Assembly (NCBI GenBank): GCA_000435335.1 | Contig: FR891337.1 | Span: 109,272 to 156,460 of the forward strand | DNA: 47,189 nucleotides | Direction of reading: 5' to 3' | Source of the DNA: Clostridium sp. CAG:964 | Lineage (GTDB): Bacteria; Bacillota; Clostridia; Oscillospirales; Acutalibacteraceae | In this document: positions 12,277 to 20,299 of the stretch, one piece after another | Position numbering within the stretch: the stretch's first letter is position 1 | Layout of the letters: every line of letters starts with the position of its first letter | Made by a program: the position numbers and the translations under genes | The notes under the pieces: model-generated | Database searches by the model: none | What the model saw: the letters and a program-made list of their open reading frames with translations, nothing else | What the model was told of the DNA's origin: nothing

Positions 12277-13206
12277 ATGAGTAATAACAGTATTTTTCAA
12301 AAGAAACCCTTTGTTGTGCTGCTTGCTTCACTTTCGGCTGTTACCTGGGCATTTGCCTTTCCTTTAATAAAGCTGGGGTTTAATGCGTTTGAAATTGCCG
12401 ACGGCGACACAGGTGCAAAGACATTATTTGCCGGCATCAGATTTTTCCTTGCCGGCTTATTAACCTTAGCTTTGGCTTTGGTCGGCAGGAAGGATTTTTC
12501 AGAGGCTACAAAAATAAAAAATACAGGGTGGTTATGCTTGTACTCTGTAGTAAACACCTCCTTGCATTATTTCTTTTTTTATATCGGTCTGTCCAATTTA
12601 AGCGGCTCAAGGTCTTCTATAATTGACTCTTTAAGTACATTTTTACTGATAATATTAGCGTGCATTATATTTAAAGGCGAACACCTTACAGGTAAAAAAA
12701 TTGTTGGTTGTGTTTTGGGCTTCGCCGGAATATTGGTTATTAACCTAAGTGTTGACGGAAGCACCACAACCGATTTTTCGCTTGGTGGTGACGGTATGCT
12801 GTTTATGAGTGCCTTATGCTCCGCATTTGGCGGAATTTTAACCAGAGTTGTAACGCAAAAGGTTGATTCCTTGGTGGCAACAGGCATCAGTCTTGCCCTT
12901 GGCGGACTGATTATGATTGCAGGCGGTGTGGCAATGGGAGGCTCTGTAAAAACAATTACACTGTCCGGAATAGTTATTTTACTGCTGTTAGTTTTGGTTT
13001 CCACAATAGGCTTTTCATTGTACAACAAGCTTATAAGCTGTAACCCTGTAGGTGAGGTTGCTATTTTTAACTCTCTTATTCCGGTGTTTGGTGCAATACT
13101 GTCGTGTATTATGCTGGGAGAGGAATTTTATCCTAAGTATATATTGGCAACGGCCTTAGTGGTTGCAGGTGTTTATATAATAAACAAAACAGGCAAAGCT
13201 AAGTAA
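12277..13206 (+). CDS. EamA/DMT-family transporter
   Basis: This 309-aa protein has ten predicted membrane helices arranged as two EamA repeats. The first begins VVLLASLSAVTWAFAFPLIK and the second DGMLFMSALCSAFGGILTR. EamA proteins of the drug/metabolite superfamily export amino acids, metabolites or nucleotide precursors; the substrate is not predictable here. A ribosome site (AAAGGACGG) precedes the ATG. The last 8 bp overlap the tail of the convergent cwlD gene. Confidence 0.88.
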   Translation: MSNNSIFQKKPFVVLLASLSAVTWAFAFPLIKLGFNAFEIADGDTGAKTLFAGIRFFLAGLLTLALALVGRKDFSEATKIKNTGWLCLYSVVNTSLHYFFFYIGLSNLSGSRSSIIDSLSTFLLIILACIIFKGEHLTGKKIVGCVLGFAGILVINLSVDGSTTTDFSLGGDGMLFMSALCSAFGGILTRVVTQKVDSLVATGISLALGGLIMIAGGVAMGGSVKTITLSGIVILLLLVLVSTIGFSLYNKLISCNPVGEVAIFNSLIPVFGAILSCIMLGEEFYPKYILATALVVAGVYIINKTGKAK

Positions 13207-13930
13207 TAGCTTTGTTACTGCTATTACTTATATATTCCAAGCAACCGCAGAAAATAGAGAACGCCATTTGTGTTTGGTATTCATCGGTTTTTAATTTTTT
13301 TAATTCCGATGGGTTTGATATAAACCCGCACTCTACAATCACCGATGGATTTGTACAATTATAAAGCAGATAAATATTTTTGTCTGCTTTTTTATTTTCT
13401 CTTGTATTGTCAGGCTGCAGCATACCTGTAACGGATGACTGTATGTTTTTGGCAAGCAGCTTGCTGTTTTCATTATTAGGGCTGTAAAATATCTGTGTGC
13501 CGCTGTATTTTTCCTGCTCAAATTTATTTTGATGAATGCTTATTACTACTCTGTTGCTGTTTTTATTGAATATTTTTAATCGGTTGTGCATATCGGAAAC
13601 CTTTTTTGATTTTATACTTTCTGTGTTTTTGTCATATATTGCAGTATCATCAGTTCGTATCATTTCTGTTTTGTAGCCGCCGGATAAGAAAAAACTGTTG
13701 AGCTTTTCAGCGATTTTAAGGTTAATATTCTTTTCGTTTGTGCCGTCGGAGGCTACAGCTCCACCGTCTTCCCCACCGTGGCCGGCGTCTATAACTATTG
13801 TGGGAGGACTGCTTTTTGTGGTGCTTGCGGTTGCCGCTGTGTTGCATCCTACAAAAATAGCAGAAATTATAACAATACTTGTTAAAGCGATTATTGTAAA
13901 TAGTATTAGCTGCCGTTTGTTTATAACCAT
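13199..13930 (-). CDS. cwlD: N-acetylmuramoyl-L-alanine amidase CwlD
   Basis: This 243-aa Amidase_3 enzyme has an N-terminal membrane anchor (about residues 5-27) and a catalytic domain with zinc ligands in IDAGHGG, the Glu of GTNEKNINL, and His of ISIHQN, plus the catalytic Glu in VIVECGFISN. CwlD removes side peptides so that muramic-delta-lactam can form in spore cortex, the mark read by germination enzymes. The short length and single domain fit CwlD better than general amidases. ATG 13930 is chosen because GGTGG lies 5 nt before it; a GTG three codons upstream overlaps that site. Confidence 0.88.
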   Translation of the reverse strand: MVINKRQLILFTIIALTSIVIISAIFVGCNTAATASTTKSSPPTIVIDAGHGGEDGGAVASDGTNEKNINLKIAEKLNSFFLSGGYKTEMIRTDDTAIYDKNTESIKSKKVSDMHNRLKIFNKNSNRVVISIHQNKFEQEKYSGTQIFYSPNNENSKLLAKNIQSSVTGMLQPDNTRENKKADKNIYLLYNCTNPSVIVECGFISNPSELKKLKTDEYQTQMAFSIFCGCLEYISNSSNKAIT

Positions 13931-14083
13931 AATAACCACCGTTCTTATTCTTTAGTAAGATTATATGAGCAGTAAAAAAGTTCTATGCAAAAATTAAAAT
14001 AATATTTATAACTGTATATGTAAAAAGAATTGTTTTTATGTTATAATTAATGTTCAAGATTATGGAGAACAGGTGTGTGAACT

Positions 14084-15214
14084 ATGGAATATTACACAAC
14101 AGGTGCCGGAATATGGGGCAATGTTTTTGCCGTACCATCTGATGTTGTAGATAAATATATAAAGCTTGCGGGTGCTGCACAGCTTAAGGTTTTGCTTTGG
14201 CTGCTGCGCAATAACGACAGGCGGCAACAAATAACAGCCAATGATATTGGTGCTGCGTTAAATATGAACCCTATTGATGTTAAGGATTGTATGGAGTTTT
14301 GGATAAGTGTTGGCTTATTCTCCAAAAATGATAAAAACAATAATGTCAGCGACATTCAAAACGAAAGCAATGTAAACTACATACAACAAGCAGACGAGGT
14401 CAGTAGTTCCAAAAATACAAATAACGAACAAAAAGTGTCTGATGTTGATGCAGCGGTACAGAATGATGTTGATAATAAGCTTACGGAAATAAAAAGTGAT
14501 ATGAACAGCTATGTTCCCCCTAAAAGGACTATAGCCAAAGCCCAAAAGCCGGATCCTATTGAGGTAGCACAGCGTATTTCTCAGGATGAAAGCTTTTCTG
14601 CACTGCTTACCGAAACAGAGCAAATTTTGGGCAGACCGCTTACACATAACGACTCCTCTACCCTTTTGATGATACATGACCAAGACGGACTGCCATATGA
14701 GGTTATTACTATGATTTTGTACTTTGCAAAGTCAGAAAATAAGCTTAAAATGAGCTATATAGAGGCTTTAGGCAGAGAATGGGGCAGCGCTGAAATCGAC
14801 ACCCTCGAAAAAGCAGAGGAGAGAATTAATGACATACTAAGCAGGAAAGCTGCATGGAACATAGCAAGTGAAGCATTTGGTCTAAAGCTCAGCGGTTCAC
14901 CGTCAAAAAAACAAATTGAGTTTGCCGATTTGTGGATAAACAGGTGGGGCTATACACCGGAAATGCTGAGAATTGCCTATGAAATTTGTATGAACAGCAG
15001 AGGCGAATTTAACCTGAGCTATGTTAACGGTATAATTAAAAAATGGCACGCAAACGGTATAATGACTGAAGAGGATATTAAAAATAAGGCTAAAACTCAA
15101 GATAATTCGTCACAATCAAAAGGTGGCTCAAATAATAAATCCTCTAAAAATTCAAACGATGGCGATACCTCATATGATATAAACAGCTTTAAAAATTATG
15201 ATATATTTGAATAA
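14084..15214 (+). CDS. DnaD-like replication initiation protein
   Basis: This 376-aa protein has a winged-helix N-terminus (about residues 15-80), a polar linker (82-150) and two DnaB_2/DnaD-C repeats (about 165-250 and 258-335). Each repeat carries the Y-x3-I-x3-W signature: YIEALGREW at 225-233 and YVNGIIKKW at 313-321. Bacillus DnaD has one such repeat, so the doubled form is closer to DnaB-type architecture and may merge both helicase-loading roles. The gene is followed 12 bp later by the DnaI-like loader on the same strand, which supports chromosomal helicase loading. A TATAAT at 14042-14047 could be its -10. Confidence 0.88.
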   Translation: MEYYTTGAGIWGNVFAVPSDVVDKYIKLAGAAQLKVLLWLLRNNDRRQQITANDIGAALNMNPIDVKDCMEFWISVGLFSKNDKNNNVSDIQNESNVNYIQQADEVSSSKNTNNEQKVSDVDAAVQNDVDNKLTEIKSDMNSYVPPKRTIAKAQKPDPIEVAQRISQDESFSALLTETEQILGRPLTHNDSSTLLMIHDQDGLPYEVITMILYFAKSENKLKMSYIEALGREWGSAEIDTLEKAEERINDILSRKAAWNIASEAFGLKLSGSPSKKQIEFADLWINRWGYTPEMLRIAYEICMNSRGEFNLSYVNGIIKKWHANGIMTEEDIKNKAKTQDNSSQSKGGSNNKSSKNSNDGDTSYDINSFKNYDIFE

Positions 15215-15226
15215 GGAGGCAATTCA

Positions 15227-16216
15227 ATGGGATATGATAAAAGTATATATATAGAAGCTGACAGTATAATGCAGCAAAGAAGAAACACAGCCATAAAAAA
15301 TGCCGACATATCAAAAGCTGAGTTTTACAAAAAATATCCGCAGGCTGAACAGCTTAACAAAGAGCTTGCCTCCACCCTGTCCCAAATTACCCGTCTTATG
15401 CTTAAGGGCGGCATTAACCTAACAGAGGCTCTGCTACAGCTTAAAGAAAATAATTTGGCAACACAGGATAAGCTAAAGGCGATATATAGGTCTGCGGGGA
15501 TTAGTGAAGAGGAGCTGGAGCCAAAATTTGTTTGCAGCAAATGTCAGGATAAGGGAAATATAGACGGCAAAATGTGCGATTGTTATAAAAAGCTGGTAAA
15601 AGATATTGCCTGCAATAACCTCAATAAGCTTTCTCCGTTTAGATTGTCGTCCTTTGATACATTTTTGCTGAAATATTACAACGATAATAAAGATTGTAAT
15701 CCGACCGATCGTGAAAGAATGTCAAAATATTTTGAGTACTGTAAGGAGTATGCCGCCGGCTTTAGCGAAAATTCAAGAAATATATTTATGCGTGGAAATA
15801 CCGGCTTGGGTAAAACTCACCTTTCACTTGCTATAGCAAAAACCGTTATAGAAAACGGCTTCGGCGTTATTTACTGTTCTACTCCGGAAATCCTGGCAAG
15901 ACTTGAAAAGGAGCGTTTCGGGAAAATTGAAACAGATGAGGACTCCGAAGAAACATTAAAAGCCTGCGACCTTCTTATCCTTGATGACCTTGGCTCAGAA
16001 TTTCATACTGCTTTTACTAAAAACACAATTTATAATATAATTAATTTTAGACTAATACATCAAAAGCCTACAATCATCAGCACAAATCTTGAATTTGAAG
16101 ATTTGGAGGCTATATACTCAAAAAGACTTATTTCAAGACTTATGGGCGAGTATGTAATAATGAATTTTGTCGGCACAGATGTGCGACAGTTGAAAAGACT
16201 GGAAAAATATAAATAA
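15227..16216 (+). CDS. dnaI: DnaI/DnaC-like helicase loader ATPase
   Basis: This 329-aa AAA+ protein has a coiled N-terminal third and a zinc-ribbon-like cluster (Cys103, 106, 117 and 119 in CSKCQDKGNIDGKMCDC). The ATPase domain has Walker A GNTGLGKT (190-197), Walker B LLILDDLG (249-256) and sensor STN (285-287). DnaI loads the replicative helicase onto DNA opened by DnaA. The zinc-binding N-domain that contacts the helicase is present. The ribosome site AAGGAGG precedes the ATG, and it forms an operon with the DnaD-like gene. Confidence 0.88.
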   Translation: MGYDKSIYIEADSIMQQRRNTAIKNADISKAEFYKKYPQAEQLNKELASTLSQITRLMLKGGINLTEALLQLKENNLATQDKLKAIYRSAGISEEELEPKFVCSKCQDKGNIDGKMCDCYKKLVKDIACNNLNKLSPFRLSSFDTFLLKYYNDNKDCNPTDRERMSKYFEYCKEYAAGFSENSRNIFMRGNTGLGKTHLSLAIAKTVIENGFGVIYCSTPEILARLEKERFGKIETDEDSEETLKACDLLILDDLGSEFHTAFTKNTIYNIINFRLIHQKPTIISTNLEFEDLEAIYSKRLISRLMGEYVIMNFVGTDVRQLKRLEKYK

Positions 16217-16251
16217 TATATACATCGTTGGATTAAATTAATTATTTTACA

Positions 16252-16295
16252 AAAAAGCTCTGCTGCCTGTATTGCTTTCAGACAGCAGAGCTTTT
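16252..16295. terminator. Bidirectional terminator between dnaI and the nitroreductase gene
   Basis: AAAGCTCTGCTG pairs with CAGCAGAGCTTT around a ~17-nt loop. A runs lie on the left and T runs on the right, so both converging genes are served. Confidence 0.85.
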
Positions 16296-16328
16296 TATGT
16301 TTTATTTAGCAGTAACATATTTAGGTTA

Positions 16329-16847
16329 TCAGAAATTATTTCTTGCTGAAATATCGGTAATAGGTAAACGGTCGCTGTGCTTTGCACTTGGCTTTTGGTC
16401 AGGATAACCTATAGGAAGTAAAGCTACAACCTTATAGCTTTCAGGAATATTCAGCACGCTTTGGGCTATTGCAGGGTCAAAAGAGCCCACCCAGGTTGAG
16501 CCTAGACCCAAAGAAGCGGCTTCAAGCATTATATGTGTTGCAACAATGCTGGCATCAACTATGCCTTCATCGGCATTATCATATTTACGCTTCCATGACC
16601 TTTCTGTGTCGTAGCATACTACCATCATAAGAGGAGCACTAAATGTATATCGTGTGCATTTGTTTTCTTCCAAAGCCTTTATTTTTTCTTTGTCGGTTAA
16701 AACGAGTATTCTTTGCGGCTGAAAATTTACAGCTGTAGGAGCAAGCTGTGCGGCTTGCAGCAGAGCATCGATTTTCTCATCCTCAACCGGCTTATCTTCA
16801 AATTTTCTGCAAGAATATCTTTCCTGTGCTAATTTTAAAAAATCCAT
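16329..16847 (-). CDS. Nitroreductase family protein
   Basis: This 172-aa FMN-dependent oxidoreductase begins LKLAQERYSCRKFEDKPV with the FMN-binding Arg-Ser/Cys-Arg pattern. It contains AAQLAPTAVNFQPQRILV, the VDASIVATHIMLEAASLGLG helix and GSFDPAIAQSVLNIPE. It would reduce nitro groups or quinones with NAD(P)H as a homodimer; the physiological substrate is unknown. The ribosome site AAAGAGGC precedes the ATG. It is monocistronic and shares a terminator with dnaI. Confidence 0.9.
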   Translation of the reverse strand: MDFLKLAQERYSCRKFEDKPVEDEKIDALLQAAQLAPTAVNFQPQRILVLTDKEKIKALEENKCTRYTFSAPLMMVVCYDTERSWKRKYDNADEGIVDASIVATHIMLEAASLGLGSTWVGSFDPAIAQSVLNIPESYKVVALLPIGYPDQKPSAKHSDRLPITDISARNNF

Positions 16848-17036
16848 TGTGAATGCCTCTTTCTTAAAATTCTAATTTTCTATGACAAGGCTTCAGCTTA
16901 TTAACTGTATTGTCATATATAACTATCTGCTATTTGGAAATTCAGTAGATAAAGCCAAAAGCTTATGGTAATTCCCACTAAATCGGATATTAACACATTA
17001 GCTTGTTAAAGTCAAGTAATTAGCTGTAAAATAAAT

Positions 17037-17075
17037 GTACCGATTACTGTAAATTATTTATACAGTAATCGGTAC
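17037..17075. terminator. Perfect 15-bp inverted repeat after the L,D-transpeptidase gene
   Basis: GTACCGATTACTGTA and its complement enclose a 9-nt loop. Read leftward it is followed by ATTTATTTTA, giving a plausible terminator for the minus-strand gene. The A/T-rich right flank allows the same in the other direction. Confidence 0.75.
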
Positions 17076-17094
17076 AAAATTATTGTTTTATTTT

Positions 17095-18819
17095 TTACTG
17101 TTCGGAGTTGTCCTTCTTTTCTGTGTCCTCTGACTTTTGGTAGATTACAACAGGTGTGCCTACCTTGACCTTTTCGTACATTTCCTCAACCTTATCATAC
17201 GGTGTATTTATACAGCCGTGAGAACCGTCATAAGTATATGTATCTCCGCCGTATTCATAGTCTGCTCTCCATGTAGAATCGTGAATACCTATTCCATCAT
17301 AGGTAACAGCCATCCAATAATTTACATAGGTATCCCAATTTTCACCAACAAGCCTTGCAGGAGATTCTTTATTAAATATATCAAACAGACCGGTTGTGGT
17401 ATCTCTGCCGTATTTCAGGCCGGTTACAACAGGCGTAGACACTACAAGCTTGCCTTTCTCATAGTACCACATATGCTGCATATCAAGGTCAATTTCGATA
17501 TATGTGTCAGGTACATTATACTTGTACACACGATTTCCCGTTGTGCAGGTTGTATCCTCCGTTTTGTAGTTGCTGTATACCTTTGTTTTTCCGTCGTCAG
17601 CTACATAGTAAGCACAAACTCTTACATAATATTTTCTATTCACTGTAAGCTGTTTTGTTAAATAAATGGTGTCGTCTGTGGTTCCCTGCAGCTTGTAAGG
17701 GCCGTTTTTGCTTTCTGACATATAAAATGCATAGCCGTCTGCACCGTCAATAGGGTACCATTTTGCCATAACACGCTTGTCACGGCTGAACACCTCAATT
17801 TCAGGTGTTTCGGTAACTGTACCGGTTGAAACCTGACGGTAGTCGCCGTAGTAATATTTACCGTTAGATTTAAAGTAAGGAACTACCCTATAGCTGTATG
17901 CCTGCTGTTCATTTAGATTTTTATTTGTATATGTAGTTTTTTTGCCGTCTTTAATTACAGCGTATTTAACATATTTACCAACATTCGACTTGTAGACATA
18001 ATCATATGCATTTTCGTCATATACCCACTCGCCTTCATATTCGTTTTCGTTGTTGCTCATTCTGTAAACAACATAGCCGCTTGCATTAGCTGACTCGTCC
18101 CAAGAAATTGTCAGCGAATCGGTCTTTTTAACTATAGTTTCAAGGTTTTGTACCTGCGACGGTGAGGTTGCTGTTTCAACAGCAGTGCCCTTGCCGCTGT
18201 AGGATCTTTTGCCGTCGACCTCCTTGTATGCAGCTACATAATAGCTGTAATAATGTGACGGCGTAAGCCCCTTGTCTGAATATTTTTCGGAGCCCTGTAC
18301 ATCACAAATTTTATTGTATTTTCCGGACTTTGAGTCGCTTCTGTAAACGGTGTATCCGGTAGCTCCCTCAGACCTTGTCCATTTTAATGAAATGGATTTT
18401 TCATTTTGCGACGCAACCTGTAAACCCTTTGTATCAACAGGGCTTGCGGCTGTTTTTACGGTTTCGGCCTTGCTGTAGGAACGGTGACTGCCGTCGCCGT
18501 TATATGAGCGTATTTGGTAGCTGTACTGCATAGCAGGTGCAACATTAATGTCCATAAATTTTGTTATGTCAGAGCTATTCAGCTCTGTATAAGGATTATA
18601 CCGACCGTCTGTAGTTCTGTCGGCACGATAAATAACATATCCGTCAGCATTTATTCCCTTATTCCAGCTTAGTATAATAGACTTACTTGTTTGTTCGCTT
18701 GAGCTAAAATCGTCAACACAGCTTACTTTATTGTCTGCCGACACCACAACGCCAAACAGAGAAAAGCCTGCAATCACTGCGGCTGCAATTATTATTTTTT
18801 TAACATTATTTTTATTCAC
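17095..18819 (-). CDS. Cell-wall L,D-transpeptidase with fibronectin type III-like repeats
   Basis: This 574-aa secreted enzyme has an N-terminal signal/anchor (VKKIIIAAAVIAGFSLFGVV). About four Fn3-like repeats follow, each with a GYVIYR-, GYTVYR- or GYAFYM-type strand and a Y-x-Y end. The C-terminal YkuD domain contains GIGIHDSTWR and the catalytic SHGCINTP motif. It would form 3-3 cross-links or attach proteins to peptidoglycan. The GTG start at 18819 sits after AGGAG; a TTG six codons upstream is less likely. It is transcribed from its own promoter at 18896-18924. Confidence 0.9.
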   Translation of the reverse strand: MNKNNVKKIIIAAAVIAGFSLFGVVVSADNKVSCVDDFSSSEQTSKSIILSWNKGINADGYVIYRADRTTDGRYNPYTELNSSDITKFMDINVAPAMQYSYQIRSYNGDGSHRSYSKAETVKTAASPVDTKGLQVASQNEKSISLKWTRSEGATGYTVYRSDSKSGKYNKICDVQGSEKYSDKGLTPSHYYSYYVAAYKEVDGKRSYSGKGTAVETATSPSQVQNLETIVKKTDSLTISWDESANASGYVVYRMSNNENEYEGEWVYDENAYDYVYKSNVGKYVKYAVIKDGKKTTYTNKNLNEQQAYSYRVVPYFKSNGKYYYGDYRQVSTGTVTETPEIEVFSRDKRVMAKWYPIDGADGYAFYMSESKNGPYKLQGTTDDTIYLTKQLTVNRKYYVRVCAYYVADDGKTKVYSNYKTEDTTCTTGNRVYKYNVPDTYIEIDLDMQHMWYYEKGKLVVSTPVVTGLKYGRDTTTGLFDIFNKESPARLVGENWDTYVNYWMAVTYDGIGIHDSTWRADYEYGGDTYTYDGSHGCINTPYDKVEEMYEKVKVGTPVVIYQKSEDTEKKDNSEQ

Positions 18820-18895
18820 TTTAATACTCCTAATCAAAACTAAAACACCACTAATAACTAATACATAACTGTATTCATATAACCTTTACGGTACA

Positions 18896-18924
18896 ATTTT
18901 AGCACGGATATATATTTATTGCAA
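18896..18924 (-). promoter_or_regulatory. Promoter of the L,D-transpeptidase gene
   Basis: Read on the minus strand, TTGCAA (18924-18919), a 17-bp spacer and TAAAAT (18901-18896) form a good sigma-A promoter, about 75 bp before the start codon. Confidence 0.7.
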
Positions 18925-19011
18925 TACAAGTTTCGACTAATTTAAGGAAAATTTTATATTTTTTTTGTTCTAAAATGTACAGACAATATATTGGCCGGAA
19001 AACTAAAAGCA

Positions 19012-19040
19012 TTGATTTTAAACGCAATAAGTAATATAAT
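19012..19040 (+). promoter_or_regulatory. Promoter of the alr-polA operon
   Basis: TTGATT (19012-19017), a 17-bp spacer and TATAAT (19035-19040) lie 48 bp before the alr start. Confidence 0.85.
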
Positions 19041-19088
19041 TTATTTGTTAATACACACCATAGCGGCTTGAAATTGGAAGTGAATTTT

Positions 19089-20279
19089 TTGAACAATATA
19101 ATCAGAAGAACTTGGGCGGAAATTAATCTTGATAATATAAAACACAACTATAATTTAATAAGAAAAAAGGCAAGTCCAAAAGCAAAAATTTGCTGTGTAA
19201 TTAAGGCGGACGGATACGGTCACGGTGCTGTACAGCTGGCTAAGCTTTACGAAGAGCTGGGGGCTGATTGGTTTGCCGTTTCCAACATAGAAGAAGCATT
19301 AGAGCTGAGGCAAAATAAAATCAGTTTGCCTATATTGATTTTAGGCTACACCCCTGCCGAATGTGCGGTCTTGCTTGCACAAAACAACATTGCACAGGCG
19401 TGCTACAGCCTTGAGTATGCCGAAGGTCTGTCGGACTGTGCTAAAAGGAATAATGTTACCGTTAATATACACCTCAAGTTAGATACAGGTATGTCAAGAA
19501 TAGGACTAATGTGTCAAAGCTTTCAGCGTGACTGCAAAAGTATAGATACAGCTGAAAAAATATGCAGACTAAGCAATTTGCACCCACAGGGGGTGTTTAC
19601 CCACTTTGCGGTAAGTGATGAAGCAGATGACGGCAGAAATTTTACAATGCAGCAGTTTAATTGCTTTATGCATACTATAGAACAGCTTGAGAAGCGTGGC
19701 ATTAAGTTTGAAATTCGCCACTGTGCAAACAGCGGTGCAATTATAGATTATCCCGAAACTCACCTGGATATGGTGCGTGCAGGTATTATTTTGTATGGTC
19801 TTTCGCCGTCCTGTAAGCTTAAGGGTAAGCTTGATTTAATACCGGCAATGGAGCTTAAAAGCGTAGTATCTCTTGTTAAAGAAATTGAAGAGGGCTCTAC
19901 GGTAAGCTACGGCAGAACATATACAGCACCAAAGAGGTTAAAAGCAATAACCGTACCTGTTGGCTATGCTGACGGCTACATACGAGCAATAGGCAAAGAG
20001 GGCTATGTAACAGTACACGGTAAAAAAGCTAAAATTTTGGGCAGAATATGTATGGACCAGCTTATTGCAGACGCTGCAGAAATAGACAATGTAAAAATGA
20101 ATGACGAGGTACTGCTGTTTGGAAACGGCAAAAACGGACATATACCTACTGCCGATGATATTGCAAAATGGACAGACACCATAAATTACGAGGTGGTGTG
20201 CCTTGTAAGCAAGCGTGTGGCAAGGGTTTATCTGCAAAACGGCAAAGAGGTCGGTACAGTTGACCATCTGCTTAAATAA
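19089..20279 (+). CDS. alr: Alanine racemase
   Basis: This 396-aa PLP enzyme makes D-alanine for peptidoglycan. The PLP lysine is K39 in IKADGYGHGA, and the second catalytic residue, Tyr274, is in VSYGRTY. The N-terminal TIM-barrel motifs (TWAEINLDNIKHN, LDTGMSRIGL, MVRAGIILYG) and the C-terminal barrel (GYADGYIR, GRICMDQ) are all present. Length is normal. The TTG start at 19089 is favoured because GGAAGTGA lies before it; a TTG seven codons upstream would include that site. It leads an operon with polA 20 bp downstream. Confidence 0.95.
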   Translation: MNNIIRRTWAEINLDNIKHNYNLIRKKASPKAKICCVIKADGYGHGAVQLAKLYEELGADWFAVSNIEEALELRQNKISLPILILGYTPAECAVLLAQNNIAQACYSLEYAEGLSDCAKRNNVTVNIHLKLDTGMSRIGLMCQSFQRDCKSIDTAEKICRLSNLHPQGVFTHFAVSDEADDGRNFTMQQFNCFMHTIEQLEKRGIKFEIRHCANSGAIIDYPETHLDMVRAGIILYGLSPSCKLKGKLDLIPAMELKSVVSLVKEIEEGSTVSYGRTYTAPKRLKAITVPVGYADGYIRAIGKEGYVTVHGKKAKILGRICMDQLIADAAEIDNVKMNDEVLLFGNGKNGHIPTADDIAKWTDTINYEVVCLVSKRVARVYLQNGKEVGTVDHLLK

Positions 20280-20299
20280 CGAGGAAAAGAGGCACACAA

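Noticed and set aside
14084..16216. DnaD/DnaI genes as phage replication genes
   Set aside because: They lie 4.8 kb outside the att repeats among host genes, with host-like codon use, and filamentous phages use rolling-circle Rep.
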